64,000 bases of DNA from Nitrobacter sp047149785 (GCF_047149785.1 NZ_BAAGBE010000001.1:2604001-2668000), one strand, 5' to 3'; positions 43,125-53,131 are shown, numbered from the stretch's first letter. Program-made: numbers and translations. Notes: generated from the letters alone by a model not told the origin.

Positions 43125-44621
43125 ATGGCGGTGAGCGCAAAACGGCGCTGGACAGGAGCGGGTCGCCGCCTTTTGGCGACGGCGCCCGCCGCGCTGTTGT
43201 GCACGGCGTTTGTCCTTGCCGGCTGCGGCGACATGAGCCGATTCCAGACCGCATCGCATCCATCCGCCAAGCATGCAAAACCGGCGCGGACAGCGGTTCA
43301 GACCCCGGCCGCGGAACGCGAGCACGAGCGCATCCTCGCCTCTTACGGCGGCGCCTACGACGACCCCCGACTCGAGGCGCTGATCAACAAGACAGTCGCG
43401 CGCCTGGTCGCGGCGTCCGAGCGGCCCGATCTCACCTACAAGGTCACGATTCTCAATTCAGGCGCCGTCAACGCCTTCGCGCTGCCGACGGGCCAGCTCT
43501 ACGTGACCCGCGGCCTCCTCGCGCTCGCCAACGACACCTCGGAACTGTCCTCGGTGCTGTCGCATGAAATGGCGCATGTTCTGGCCAAGCACGCTGCGAT
43601 CCGCGAGGACCAGGCGCGTCAGGCCGCCCTCGTCAGCCACGTCGTTGCCGAAATGGGCACCGACCCGGATTTGTCGGCGCTGGCGCTCGCCAAGTCCAAA
43701 CTGACGCTGGCGAGCTTTTCACGGGCCCAGGAATTCGAAGCCGACGGCATCGGCGTCGGGATTTCCGCGCGCGCCCATTTCGATCCCTACGGCGCCGCGC
43801 GCTTCCTGACGGCGATGGAACGCAATGCGGCGCTCAAGGCCGGCAAGTCATCGCTGGACCCGCGCTCGCAGGATTTCCTGTCGTCGCATCCCGCAACGCC
43901 GGAGCGCATCCAGAACGCCCAGGCCAATGCCCGGCAATACAGTGCGCCCGCGCAAGGCGAACGCGACAGCGAGGCCTATCTCGATGCGATCGACAACATC
44001 GTCTACGGCGAAGATCCAAGCGAGGGATTCGTTCGCGGCCGGCGTTTCCTGCACCCCAAGCTCGGCTTCACGTTCCAGGCGCCGGAAGGTTTTTCGCTCG
44101 ACAATACCGCCCAGGCGGTGATCGGCGTCCGCGAAGGCGGCAGTCAGGCGATGCGCTTCGACGTCGTCCGGGTGCCTGCGGAACAGAAGCTCACAGAGTA
44201 CCTCAACTCCGGCTGGATGGAGAATGTCGACAAGGCTTCGACCGAGGAGTTGACCATCAATGGTTTCCCCGCGGCAACGGCCGTCGCCAACGGCGAGCAA
44301 TGGCAATTCCGGGTCTATGCCCTGCGCTTCGGCAGCGACGTCTATCGCTTCATCTTCGCAACCCGTCACAAGACGACGGAGAGCGAGCGCAATGCCCGCG
44401 AAACGGTCTCCTCGTTCCGCCGCCTGACGCTGAGCGAGATTCAGGCGGCGCGGCCGCTGCGGATCAAGGTCATCACCGTGCAACCGGGCGATACGGTGGA
44501 ATCGCTGTCGCACCGCATGGCCGGCGTCGATCGTCCTGCCGAACGCTTTCGTGTGCTCAACGGCCTCGATCCGCGTGCGCAGGTCAAGGTGCGCAGCCGG
44601 GTCAAGATCGTGGTGGATTGA
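43125..44621 (+). CDS. M48-family metalloprotease, lipoprotein, with LysM-like C-terminus
   Basis: 498 residues. Lipoprotein signal with lipobox LAGC (LLCTAFVLAGCGD). Zinc motif SHEMAHVLAKH (HExxH) and distal Glu in RAQEFEADGIGVG, as in the YcaL/BepA M48 proteases. A middle domain follows and a C-terminal segment VITVQPGDTVESLSHRM is LysM-like, suggesting peptidoglycan or outer-membrane quality-control work. Start at 43125 (GGAGACG upstream); an in-frame ATG at 43083 is an alternative. Confidence 0.88.
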   Translation: MAVSAKRRWTGAGRRLLATAPAALLCTAFVLAGCGDMSRFQTASHPSAKHAKPARTAVQTPAAEREHERILASYGGAYDDPRLEALINKTVARLVAASERPDLTYKVTILNSGAVNAFALPTGQLYVTRGLLALANDTSELSSVLSHEMAHVLAKHAAIREDQARQAALVSHVVAEMGTDPDLSALALAKSKLTLASFSRAQEFEADGIGVGISARAHFDPYGAARFLTAMERNAALKAGKSSLDPRSQDFLSSHPATPERIQNAQANARQYSAPAQGERDSEAYLDAIDNIVYGEDPSEGFVRGRRFLHPKLGFTFQAPEGFSLDNTAQAVIGVREGGSQAMRFDVVRVPAEQKLTEYLNSGWMENVDKASTEELTINGFPAATAVANGEQWQFRVYALRFGSDVYRFIFATRHKTTESERNARETVSSFRRLTLSEIQAARPLRIKVITVQPGDTVESLSHRMAGVDRPAERFRVLNGLDPRAQVKVRSRVKIVVD

Positions 44622-44844
44622 TTCTGCGCCCGCGACGCAAGGACGGTTCAAACAGGCATCGCAACGAACGCCGCTCGACCTCTCCCGCATGCGGGGAGCG
44701 CCCTATCTCCGGGCTTGACCCGAGGATCGGCCGACAACGTCGGGCAGGGTGGAAACTCTTGTTGACCCCCTCATTCCCAGCCTGCCGCCGGCAAGAGGGA
44801 AAGCAAGTTCGCATCGCTTCGATGATCTGACGAACGCTCCAAAC

Positions 44845-44877
44845 AAAAAGGCCGGCCAAGAGGCCGGGCCTTTCTTG
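44845..44877 (-). terminator. Bidirectional terminator between M48 and carD
   Basis: Stem GGCCGGCC / GGCCGGGCC with A-run on one side and TTTTTG on the other strand. Works for carD on the minus strand (stop at 44900) and possibly for the M48 gene. Confidence 0.75.
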
Positions 44878-44899
44878 TTCCTTGCAGTCGAGAAGCCGG

Positions 44900-45703
44900 T
44901 TACGCAGCTTCGTCGGCGACCGCCGCGTCGTCCCCGTCGGGGTCGGCGTCAATGTCGCCATCGGTCTCGGCGTCAGCCTCCGCCTTGGCGCCGCGGCGCG
45001 GGCTCTTGGCGAGTTGTCCTTCGATTTCCTTGACCGCTTCGGTTTCCGTCACATGCTGGACGACGGCGATCTCGCGCGACAGGCGATCGAGCGCGGCTTC
45101 GTAGAGCTGACGTTCGCTGTAGGATTGCTCGGGCTGCGACTCGGAGCGGAAGAGATCGCGGACCACTTCGGCGATCGCGACGATGTCCCCCGAATTGATC
45201 TTGGCTTCATATTCCTGCGCGCGGCGCGACCACATGGTACGCTTGATGCGCGCGCGGCCCTTCAGCGTTTCGAGCGCCCGCTTGACCAACGTCGGATCCG
45301 ACAGCTTGCGCATGCCGACATTCGCGATCTTGGCAGTTGGGACCCTCAGGGTCATCTTGTCCTTCATGAAATTGATGACGAACAGTTCGAGCTTGGCGCC
45401 CGCGATCTCCTGTTCTTCGATCGCCAGAATCTGGCCGACGCCATGCGCCGGATAAACCACGAATTCATTGGTCTTGAAGCCCTGGCGCTGGGTCAGAACC
45501 TTCTTCGGCTCCTCGACGCGGAGCGCGCCGGCCTTGGCCGCGGGCTTCGCGACAACCTTACTGGCAACCACGGTTTTCGGCGCGGATTTCGCCGCCGGTT
45601 TCGCAGTCCTGGAACCTGCCTTCGAGGCCGATGCGGCCTTCTTCAAACCAGCAGTTTTCGAAGCAACGGTCTTGGCGGGCATTTTCGCAGTCTTGCTTGG
45701 CAT
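44900..45703 (-). CDS. carD: CarD-family RNA-polymerase-binding regulator
   Basis: 267 residues. N-terminal ~85 residues are Lys/Ala/Thr-rich (KTAKMPAKTVASKTAGLKKAASASKAG...), histone-like. Then the CarD domain: GFKTNEFVVYPAHGVGQILAIEEQEIAGAKLELFVINFMKDKMTLRVPTAKI, and RMWSRRAQEYEAKINSGDIVAIAEVVRDLFRSE. The tail is acidic. CarD binds the RNA-polymerase beta subunit and stabilises open complexes at rRNA and other promoters. Start at 45703 (AAGAGG upstream); an ORF extending to 45916 lacks a good start. Confidence 0.93.
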   Translation of the reverse strand: MPSKTAKMPAKTVASKTAGLKKAASASKAGSRTAKPAAKSAPKTVVASKVVAKPAAKAGALRVEEPKKVLTQRQGFKTNEFVVYPAHGVGQILAIEEQEIAGAKLELFVINFMKDKMTLRVPTAKIANVGMRKLSDPTLVKRALETLKGRARIKRTMWSRRAQEYEAKINSGDIVAIAEVVRDLFRSESQPEQSYSERQLYEAALDRLSREIAVVQHVTETEAVKEIEGQLAKSPRRGAKAEADAETDGDIDADPDGDDAAVADEAA

Positions 45704-46080
45704 TTCGCCTCTTTTATTTCTTGAGGGTTTTCCGGCCGAGCCCTTGGCAGCCGTCCGGGTATTCGTGGCGGCGGTCCGGGCACGCACTCGTATTGCACTG
45801 CGGCGAGCCGCAGACGCCCTGGAAATATTCTTTTTTCGTGTTTTCTGTGACACCGTGTGCGCGTGGACTTGCCACGCCCTGTTGGATGTTTTCACAGGAG
45901 CCCTTTGGGCTCGCAAGCAGCAAAAACGTAGTCGATCTCCGAAAACGCGCCTAATCTAGCACATTTTCCGCAAAAATCAATGGTTTATACCCGCGGACCC
46001 GCATTCGGGCGGGCTTTTCGGCGGTCCTGGTCAAAAAACAAGATTAAAGCGGCGCCCGGTCCGACCATATAGCCATAAAC
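45704..46080 (-). other. Intergenic region between carD and fdxA
   Basis: About 377 bases: presumably the carD promoter and leader and the 3' end of fdxA. A GC-rich inverted repeat with TTTT at about 45998-46020 (CCCGCATTCGGGCGGGCTTTT) is a possible terminator. No gene recognised. Confidence 0.4.
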
Positions 46081-46419
46081 TCAGTCTCCGGAACCCGGGG
46101 CAGGAGAAAAATACTTCTCGAATTTACCTTCCACACCCTCGAATTCCTTGGCGTCCGGCGGGGCATCCTTCTTCTGCGTGATGTTGGGCCAGCTTCTGGC
46201 GTATTCCGCGTTCAATTCAAGCCACTTCTCCAGCCCCGGCTCCGAGTCGGGCTTGATGGCTTCGGCCGGACATTCCGGTTCGCAGACACCGCAATCGATG
46301 CACTCATCGGGATGAATGACGAGCATGTTCTCGCCCTCGTAGAAGCAATCGACAGGGCAAACTTCAACGCAATCGGTGTATTTGCATTTGATGCAGGCAT
46401 CGTTGACGACGTAAGTCAT
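46081..46419 (-). CDS. fdxA: 7Fe ferredoxin FdxA
   Basis: 112 residues. MTYVVNDACIKCKYTDCVEVCPVDCF and CIDCGVCEPECPAEAI carry the Cys pattern for one [3Fe-4S] and one [4Fe-4S] cluster. Electron carrier. ATG at 46419 is the conserved start. Part of a conserved block helicase, S4, fdxA, carD all on the minus strand. Confidence 0.96.
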   Translation of the reverse strand: MTYVVNDACIKCKYTDCVEVCPVDCFYEGENMLVIHPDECIDCGVCEPECPAEAIKPDSEPGLEKWLELNAEYARSWPNITQKKDAPPDAKEFEGVEGKFEKYFSPAPGSGD

Positions 46420-46505
46420 CCAAGGCTCCGGACGGTCAGATTTGCAGGCTGGGGTACCGCAGGAACAGCGCTGCCGCAAGCCGCAGCGACGTGCCATGCG
46501 TGCGA

Positions 46506-46814
46506 TCAGCTTCCGCCAGAAACGTCGGACGTTTCGTCATAAAGCGCTTTCGCGGCGGTGGCGTTGCCTCGCCGTTCGGCGAATCCGGTGACTCTGAGGA
46601 TACGGACGCTCCGATCCAGTCTGATCGTGAGCACGTCATCGACCTTGAGGGGATGTCCAGGAGATTTTTCCCGCGCCCCGTTGACGCGGACATGGCCGGC
46701 CTCGACGAGGGCCGCAGCATGGGTCCTGGCCCTGACCACCCGCGCATGCCACAACCATTTGTCGAGACGCTGGCGCTGCAAGACACCCAACAAGGCCACA
46801 CCAAGAAATCGCAT
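46506..46814 (-). CDS. S4-domain RNA-binding protein (Hsp15-like)
   Basis: 102 residues. RQRLDKWLWHARVVRARTHAAALVEAGHVRVNGAREKSPGHPLKVDDVLTI is the S4 RNA-binding fold as in HslR/Hsp15. Binds structured RNA such as stalled ribosomal subunits. It sits between fdxA and the helicase, with a 51-base gap to the helicase stop. Start codon uncertain (ATG at 46814; TTG at 46838 possible). Confidence 0.88.
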   Translation of the reverse strand: MRFLGVALLGVLQRQRLDKWLWHARVVRARTHAAALVEAGHVRVNGAREKSPGHPLKVDDVLTIRLDRSVRILRVTGFAERRGNATAAKALYDETSDVSGGS

Positions 46815-46865
46815 CAAAGAATCACATCGGGAACGCAAATCGACCCACGGCGGGCGGGCGCCCGC

Positions 46866-49800
46866 TCAGTCCTTGCGACCGGAAAGTTGCTCCTTGAGCG
46901 CAGCCAGTTTTGCAAACGGCGAATTCGGGTCGATCGAACGCTCACGCTCGCGCGGCGCGCTGCTGGCGTAGGGGCGGTGGGAGGGTCCCGCATCCGGACG
47001 TCCGTCACGACCTCCCTTGCGGGAGCCCTGAAAACGGCTCTTGTCCTGATCCCTGTCCCTGCCCTTGCCCTGGAAACGCTCGCGCGGCGGACGTCCCTTG
47101 CCCTCGCGCGACTCACGGCCGGGCGCGCGCTCGCTCCCGGCGGACGCGGCTTCGGCTGGCGCATCGGCGGAGGGCCGGCGGCGGCGCCGCCCATGCCGCT
47201 CGCGTCCTTGCGTCCCCTCACCCGCTCCTCCATCCGCGGCCGCGGATTGTTGCGCGCCGTCCCGCCCGGGCTGTTGCCGGCGATGGCGATTGCGATCGTA
47301 GTGCGGACGCCGATCGGCAGACCGGCCACCCGGCCGCCAGACCTCGACCGTTGCGGGCTCGGCGTCCGTCGCGGCCGCCGGGGAGACATCGACCGCGGCG
47401 GTTTCGGCGGATGTTTCGCTCCCGGGCGCGCTCGCGGCATCGACGGCCGCTGACTCGCCTGGCGCTGTATCGGCGGGTGCGGATGCAGGAGTATCGGAAG
47501 CCGGCGAGACCGCGAAGTCGGACGACCCCGCCGCCGGCGGCTCCTCGACCACCCCAGATGCGACTTCGGTCGCCGCAGCGGTCACCTCCGACGAACCCGC
47601 CTCCGGCGTGGGCGCCGGCTCCGCAACCGATCCGGCATCAAGCGCGCCCGCGCTGTCCGGCGCAGGTTCCTGTCCTTCGGGCATGGCGTCCTGCGTAGCC
47701 GATTCCTCCGGCGCGCTCTCCGAGACTTCGGCGGGCGCTGCCTCCGCGCCATCGGTCGCCGGAGCGGCCTCTGTAACGGCTGGAGACGTAACGGGTGGAG
47801 GCGCCGGGCATCGCTCCATGCGATAGCCGAGCGCACGCAGGATGGAGGCGAATTCCTCGCCGGCGGTGCCGACGAGCGACGTCATCGCCTGGGTCACAAC
47901 GAAGCCGCGACCATCGAATGCGCCGGCCGGCATCGAGCCGAGCGCGCCTTTCCGCCACGCCAGCGCCGGCCGGATCAGATCGGCCAGTCGTTCGAGAATA
48001 TCGACGCGCACGACCCGCTCGCCACATTGCCGATAACCAAGCGCACGATAGGCGTCCTGACCGAGCAGCTTGTCGGCCGGAAACGAGGTGCGGCCGCTGG
48101 CGGCCAAGTGCTGCGCGCTCGACAGCGCCGACAGATCGACATTGTCCTGCTTCTGCGCCCATAGCAGCGAGGCCAGCGCGCGCGCCGCCGGTTTCAGAAG
48201 CGCCGGGAAATGGATGTGATAGGCGCCGAAGCGCACGCCGTACTTGCGCAAGGACGCGCGCGACGGCTGATCGAGATCTTTCATCTCAGTAGCGATCTTC
48301 GACCGCTCCAGCACGCCGAGCGCCTCGATCAACTGGAATGCGATGCCGCGCGCGATGCCGGTGACATCCTCCGCCTTGGTCAGTTCGAACAACGGTCCCA
48401 GCAATTTCTCGACGTGAGTCTTCAGCCACAGATCGAGCCGCGCCTGCACGGCATCGCGCGGCGCGCCGCTCAGCCGCTCGTCGGAAATGATCCGGATCCG
48501 CGGCCGGAGCACATCGTCGGCGGCGACCAGCCGCGCCACGGCGTCGCCGGTCCAGCGGATGGTGCCGTCCGAGGTCAGCACGAACTGATCGTCCGGCGCG
48601 GCGGAGAGCTTTTCTGCGCGCGCCTCGATTTCGCCGGCCAGCGCTTTCTGCGCGATCGCCTGCAACGCCTTGGCGTCCGAGCCGGCCTCAGTCGCATCGG
48701 GCGCGAACGTAAAGCCGTCGAGACGGCCGATGACATGGCCCTCTACGATCACCTCGCCGGTCTTGCCGATTTCCGTATCCAACATCGTGTTTTCCCGCAG
48801 GCGGCGCATCAATACACTGGTCCGGCGGTCAACGAAACGCTCAGTAAGCTTTTGGTGCAGCGCATCAGACAAATTATTTTCGGCCTCTCGCGCAATTTCC
48901 TGCCAGTGGCCGGGGTCTGCCAGCCAGTCCGGCCGGTTGGCGACAAAAGTCCAGGTCCGGATTTGCGCAATCCGCCCCGACAAAGTGTCGATATCGCCGT
49001 CCGTGCGGTCGGCCTGTGCAATCTGTGCCGCGAACCAGTCCTCGGGAACGCAGCCCTTGCGCATCAGGAAGCCGAACAACGTCACCACCAGTTCGGCATG
49101 GGCGGCCGGCGCGATCTTGCGGTAATCCGGAATCTGGCAGGCGTCCCACAACCTTTCCACTGCCGTCACGCCCTGCGCCATGGCGCGGACGTCGACATCG
49201 CCGGCGGCGTGATCGAGCACACGCAAATCCTCGGCGATCGGCGCGCGCGTCAGCGCCTCGTGCGATGGCGTCAGCGCCAGCGAGACCTGCAAGGCGTCCA
49301 GCGAGGAGAAGTCGAGATCGGAGTTGCGCCATTGCAGCGTCTTGACGTTCTCGAACGTATGGTTCTGCAGCGCGTTGACCAGTTCGGGCTCGAACGGCGC
49401 GCAGCGTCCGGTAGTGCCGAACGTGCCGTTGCGCGTCGCGCGGCCGGCCCGGCCGGCGATCTGCGCGAATTCCGCCGGTGTCAGCCTGCGAAACTGGAAG
49501 CCGTCGTATTTGCGGTCGGACGCGAAGGCAACGTGATCGACGTCGAGATTGAGGCCCATGCCGACCGCGTCGGTGGCGACGAGGTAATCGACGTCGCCCG
49601 ACTGAAACATCGCAACCTGCGCATTGCGGGTGCGCGGGCTGAGCGATCCCAACACCACTGCCGCGCCGCCGTGCTGGCGGCGGATCAGTTCGGCGATGGC
49701 GTAGACTTCGTCGGCCGAGAAAGCGACGATCGCGGTGCGGCGCGGCTGCCGGGTGATCTTGCGGTCGCCGGCGAACTCGAGTTGCGACAGCCGCGGGCGG

Positions 49801-50270
49801 GTGATGATGTTCGCGCCCGGCAAGAGCCGCTCGACGAGCGGACGCATGGTTGCGGCGCCCAGGAGCAGCGTCTCGTCGCGGCCGCGCCGGTTGAGAATTC
49901 GGTCGGTGAAAACATGGCCGCGTTCGAGATCGGCACTGATCTGGATTTCATCGACGGCGAGAAACGAAACGTCGAGATCGCGCGGCATCGCTTCCACGGT
50001 CGAAACCCAGAAGCGCGGCCGGACCGGCTTGATCTTCTCCTCGCCGGTGATCAGCGCGACGGAATCCGCTCCCGTGCGCTCGACGATCCTGTTGTAGATC
50101 TCGCGGGCGAGCAGCCGCAACGGCAGGCCGATGATGCCGGAGGAGTGCGCCAGCATCCGCTCGATCGCAAGATGGGTCTTGCCGGTGTTGGTCGGACCAA
50201 GCACCGCCGTGACGCCGGCACCGGGCGCGCGACCGTTGCCGGGCGGAGAAGTCGAAGACGAAAAGACCAT
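46866..50270 (-). CDS. Suv3-like DExH RNA helicase with long disordered tail
   Basis: 1134 residues. Walker A GPTNTGKTH (25-33), DExH-like VDEIQISADLERGH (~105), motif VI QIAGRAGRA. This is the mitochondrial Suv3-like family of alphaproteobacteria. The last ~330 residues are Ala/Pro/Glu then Arg/Gly rich (RGRERHGRRRRRPSADAPAEAAS...), likely disordered and RNA-binding. Probably works in RNA turnover; its neighbours S4, FdxA and CarD are conserved. Confidence 0.92.
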   Translation of the reverse strand: MVFSSSTSPPGNGRAPGAGVTAVLGPTNTGKTHLAIERMLAHSSGIIGLPLRLLAREIYNRIVERTGADSVALITGEEKIKPVRPRFWVSTVEAMPRDLDVSFLAVDEIQISADLERGHVFTDRILNRRGRDETLLLGAATMRPLVERLLPGANIITRPRLSQLEFAGDRKITRQPRRTAIVAFSADEVYAIAELIRRQHGGAAVVLGSLSPRTRNAQVAMFQSGDVDYLVATDAVGMGLNLDVDHVAFASDRKYDGFQFRRLTPAEFAQIAGRAGRATRNGTFGTTGRCAPFEPELVNALQNHTFENVKTLQWRNSDLDFSSLDALQVSLALTPSHEALTRAPIAEDLRVLDHAAGDVDVRAMAQGVTAVERLWDACQIPDYRKIAPAAHAELVVTLFGFLMRKGCVPEDWFAAQIAQADRTDGDIDTLSGRIAQIRTWTFVANRPDWLADPGHWQEIAREAENNLSDALHQKLTERFVDRRTSVLMRRLRENTMLDTEIGKTGEVIVEGHVIGRLDGFTFAPDATEAGSDAKALQAIAQKALAGEIEARAEKLSAAPDDQFVLTSDGTIRWTGDAVARLVAADDVLRPRIRIISDERLSGAPRDAVQARLDLWLKTHVEKLLGPLFELTKAEDVTGIARGIAFQLIEALGVLERSKIATEMKDLDQPSRASLRKYGVRFGAYHIHFPALLKPAARALASLLWAQKQDNVDLSALSSAQHLAASGRTSFPADKLLGQDAYRALGYRQCGERVVRVDILERLADLIRPALAWRKGALGSMPAGAFDGRGFVVTQAMTSLVGTAGEEFASILRALGYRMERCPAPPPVTSPAVTEAAPATDGAEAAPAEVSESAPEESATQDAMPEGQEPAPDSAGALDAGSVAEPAPTPEAGSSEVTAAATEVASGVVEEPPAAGSSDFAVSPASDTPASAPADTAPGESAAVDAASAPGSETSAETAAVDVSPAAATDAEPATVEVWRPGGRSADRRPHYDRNRHRRQQPGRDGAQQSAAADGGAGEGTQGRERHGRRRRRPSADAPAEAASAGSERAPGRESREGKGRPPRERFQGKGRDRDQDKSRFQGSRKGGRDGRPDAGPSHRPYASSAPRERERSIDPNSPFAKLAALKEQLSGRKD

Positions 50271-50607
50271 GTTTTCCGAAGGCTTTCGTGGCGCTGATGG
50301 AACGGAATCGGACCACTTGGATCAAGGGTGTTTCACTATGCGACGCCCGCAGGGCCGCGGCTTAAACTTTGGAACGAGTCCGGAACGAATCGCGCCCGAA
50401 TCGCTGACTCTCATGCTCTCTGGCTTCGTTCACCGCAACATCTCGCGTTCAGATCGACATGCGGCAACTAGATCAAGTTCCGCCAAGATCAACAAGAGCG
50501 GTTGCTTCTCTTAAATTGTAAATTCACCGGACACATGAATCCTCGGCAGGAGTCAATAGGAATCCCGCGAAGCGAGACGCTTCCCGACCGAAGCGGCGGC
50601 GCCGCCT
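50271..50607 (-). other. Intergenic region between helicase and DUF3108 gene
   Basis: About 337 bases holding the helicase promoter region; nothing else recognised. Confidence 0.35.
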
Positions 50608-51468
50608 TTATTGCGTTTTGGACGCGGTCTTGGGCGGAATGGCCGTGGTGATGAACTGGGTCGCTTCCAACTTGCCGGTACCGAGCGGGGTCGGAATTGT
50701 CAGGCGATAAGGCACGAGCACACGCGTGCCGGCAATCGGCGCGAGCCAGATCTCCATGTCGCGCCGGGCGGCGAGATATTTGATCGCAAAGCGATCCGGA
50801 ACATAGCCGGCGATCGGCGAGAAATAGATCGCGCAGACCACGACCGGGCCGTGATAGCCCTTTTCCGACTTCACCGTTTCCATGCGCTTGAAGTCGAGGC
50901 GCAGGTCGTAGCGCATGCGGCCGTCGAAGATCCCGGTCGAGGCATGACAGGCATCCGGACCGAGCGGATCGGCAGTGCCGGGGACACGCAGCAGCGTCGC
51001 GCTCATCGGGTCGAACACGCCGCGCTTGTGCGCATCCGTGACCGGAATGCGCTTGGCATCGACCGGAGGGGTCGGCTCGATGACGAAATCCTTTACATTG
51101 CCGCCGGCCAGCGACATGCGAATGGTCTCCGATTTCTTCGACGACGAGATGGTCGCGGTATAGGTCGCCGGAACCAGCGCGCCGTTGACGATACGGCCCT
51201 GCGAGGAGCCAGTGCCGCCGCCATGGGCAAACACCTTGAGAAGTCCGGTGGCGCCACCGCTCGCCGCGGCTGAATATTGATCGTCGAGGATATCGACCGC
51301 CCAGTCGCCGGTGCCGACAAGAATCCCCGCCAGGGTAACGTCATAGCGAGCCTCGAGCTTGCCCTGCGCGGCTGCCGGGGCGGTCATCGCCAGCATGGCC
51401 GCAAATATCGAGAGCGACGCGCCGGCCGCGAGCCGGACCGAGGCGGGCATGGACCGGAGCAACGTCAT
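50608..51468 (-). CDS. DUF3108 periplasmic protein
   Basis: 286 residues. Signal peptide (MTLLRSMPASVRLAAGASLSIFAAMLAMTAPAAAQ). Beta-rich DUF3108 body: EARYDVTLAGILVGTGDWAVDI, GRIVNGALVPATYT, and YLAARRDMEIWLAPI. Lipid or lipoprotein handling in the periplasm is one guess for the family; unproven. Start at 51468. Confidence 0.85.
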   Translation of the reverse strand: MTLLRSMPASVRLAAGASLSIFAAMLAMTAPAAAQGKLEARYDVTLAGILVGTGDWAVDILDDQYSAAASGGATGLLKVFAHGGGTGSSQGRIVNGALVPATYTATISSSKKSETIRMSLAGGNVKDFVIEPTPPVDAKRIPVTDAHKRGVFDPMSATLLRVPGTADPLGPDACHASTGIFDGRMRYDLRLDFKRMETVKSEKGYHGPVVVCAIYFSPIAGYVPDRFAIKYLAARRDMEIWLAPIAGTRVLVPYRLTIPTPLGTGKLEATQFITTAIPPKTASKTQ

Positions 51469-51791
51469 ACGGATATGCTCACTTAAGGGGTAGTCCTGCA
51501 CATTGGTCGCCGCGACGTCGCGGCTCGCACGCCGCCCATGCGCAAAGCCGGGCCAGAGCCATGATGTCGGAACGGATTGCGCTTTTTGTATGATGGAAGG
51601 GTTGCCCGTGAAACCGGCCAACGAAGCAGGACGCTCTCATTTCATGCGTAAATGACGAGAAGCCGCCTTCCGTGCCTTGACGCCCCGCCGCTCTCCTCCT
51701 ATACGTCCGCGGTTCCTGAAATGGACGCGATTTCGAACGCCCCGAGCCCGCCCCCGAGGGCCGGCGCCGGGGACGACAGAGGATTTTCGCC
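51469..51791 (+). other. Intergenic region upstream of rpmB
   Basis: About 323 bases between divergent DUF3108 and rpmB genes. A candidate -10 TATGAT near 51590 was seen for rpmB but without a clear -35. No gene recognised. Confidence 0.35.
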
Positions 51792-52085
51792 ATGTCCCGG
51801 CGCTGCGAACTGACAGCCAAGGCTCCCCTGGTGGGCCACAGGGTCAGCCACTCCAACATCAAGACCAAGCGGCGTTTCCTGCCGAATCTGGTGAACGTCA
51901 CCTTCCTGTCCGAAGCTCTGGCCCGACCGGTGCGGCTGCGGGTGTCGACCAACGCGCTCAAGAGCGTCGATCATCGCGGCGGCTTCGACGCCTTTTTGCT
52001 CAAGGCGAGGGACTCGGAACTGTCGCCGAAGGCGATCGAGATCAAACGCCAGATCGAGAAGAAGCAGGCCGCCAAAGCGGGCTGA
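51792..52085 (+). CDS. rpmB: 50S ribosomal protein L28
   Basis: 97 residues. MSRRCELTAKAPLVGHRVSHSNIKTKRRFLPNLVNVTFLSEAL and VSTNALKSVDHRGGFDAFL are L28 signatures, of the longer alphaproteobacterial type. GAGGATTTTCGCC precedes the ATG. A terminator follows 53 bases after the stop. Confidence 0.97.
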   Translation: MSRRCELTAKAPLVGHRVSHSNIKTKRRFLPNLVNVTFLSEALARPVRLRVSTNALKSVDHRGGFDAFLLKARDSELSPKAIEIKRQIEKKQAAKAG

Positions 52086-52137
52086 CAGCGGCGAGCCGTC
52101 ATTCGCTCGCGTTCATCGTCGCCGCGAAAGCATACAG

Positions 52138-52168
52138 GCCGGGATCGGGCGAGCCGAACCCGGCTTTT
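52138..52168 (+). terminator. Rho-independent terminator of rpmB
   Basis: GCCGGG (52138-52143) pairs with CCCGGC (52159-52164), followed by TTTT. Confidence 0.7.
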
Positions 52169-52212
52169 GCATTTGCAGACGCAATCGGTCTTCACGCAAC
52201 AGGCTGCAAAGC

Positions 52213-53130
52213 TCAGTGCCCGTGAGGCCGCAATTCGCCGGGTACGCCGCGCTGTTCGAGCCCGCCTGCTGCGATCCATCGCTCGGTCTTCCTGGCTGCC
52301 CGCTCGATGTGTTCTTCGGTGCGCGAAAAATCATAGGGCGAGCCGACCAGCGGGCAGAGCGGCGGCACGACATGATACTCGATCGAGGGATCGATACGTT
52401 CCAGATCATCGACCATCTGCCGCGCGATCAGCAGCGTCACCGCGTGAAGCACGTTGGCGACCGCGCCTTTCGGCGGCACCTCGCCGGCACACGCCGTTCC
52501 GGTCGGCAGAATGATGAGACGCCGCGCGCCCTTCTCGATGGCGACCCCGATCGGCGTGTTGCTCGAGATCGCTCCGTCGGCGAGAAACATGTTTTTGTAG
52601 CGAACAGGCGCGAACACGCCGGGAATCGACGTGCTCGCCACGATCGCCTCGGCGGCCAGGCCTTCGGACAGCACGACGGCGCCGCCGGTCACGATATCGG
52701 TGGTGACGATATGCACCGGCAGCTTCGCGTCCTGAAGATTGTCGTAAGGCAGGTGATCGTCGATCAGCCTGCGCACGCCGTCGTGCGAGATCAGAAAATC
52801 CCGCCGCCATAGAAATCCGAGCAGGGTCCTGACCGAGACCGGAAATACGTCCTGACGGCGGAGGCTGCGCCAGATATCCGCGAGACGCTTCACGCCGTCG
52901 AGGGTTGGAACGCCGGCGTAATAGGCGCCGTTCAAGGACCCGACGCTCGATCCCACCACCATGTCGGCGACGACGCCGTGCGCGGCGAGGGCATGCATCA
53001 TGCCGACCTGGATGGCGCCGAAACTCCCGCCGCCCGCGAACACGAACGCGGTTTTGCGGGATGAATCGCCGGACGATCGTATTGAAGCTGACAAACCCGC
53101 GGCTCCTTCTGGTGGCCCTGATTCTAACAT
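52213..53130 (-). CDS. Patatin-like phospholipase
   Basis: 305 residues. Oxyanion motif GGGSFGAIQ, nucleophile Ser in GSSVGSLNG (GxSxG), catalytic Asp in FLADGAISSN (DG-A). Acyl hydrolase of membrane lipids; no signal peptide, so cytosolic or inner-membrane. The start ATG at 53130 uses AGGACTCCAG as its binding site, which lies in the end of repeat copy F. Confidence 0.9.
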   Translation of the reverse strand: MLESGPPEGAAGLSASIRSSGDSSRKTAFVFAGGGSFGAIQVGMMHALAAHGVVADMVVGSSVGSLNGAYYAGVPTLDGVKRLADIWRSLRRQDVFPVSVRTLLGFLWRRDFLISHDGVRRLIDDHLPYDNLQDAKLPVHIVTTDIVTGGAVVLSEGLAAEAIVASTSIPGVFAPVRYKNMFLADGAISSNTPIGVAIEKGARRLIILPTGTACAGEVPPKGAVANVLHAVTLLIARQMVDDLERIDPSIEYHVVPPLCPLVGSPYDFSRTEEHIERAARKTERWIAAGGLEQRGVPGELRPHGH

Positions 53131-53131
53131 C

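Noticed and set aside
45998..46020. Terminator for fdxA
   Set aside because: Hairpin exists but the T-run is on the wrong strand for fdxA; kept only as a note.
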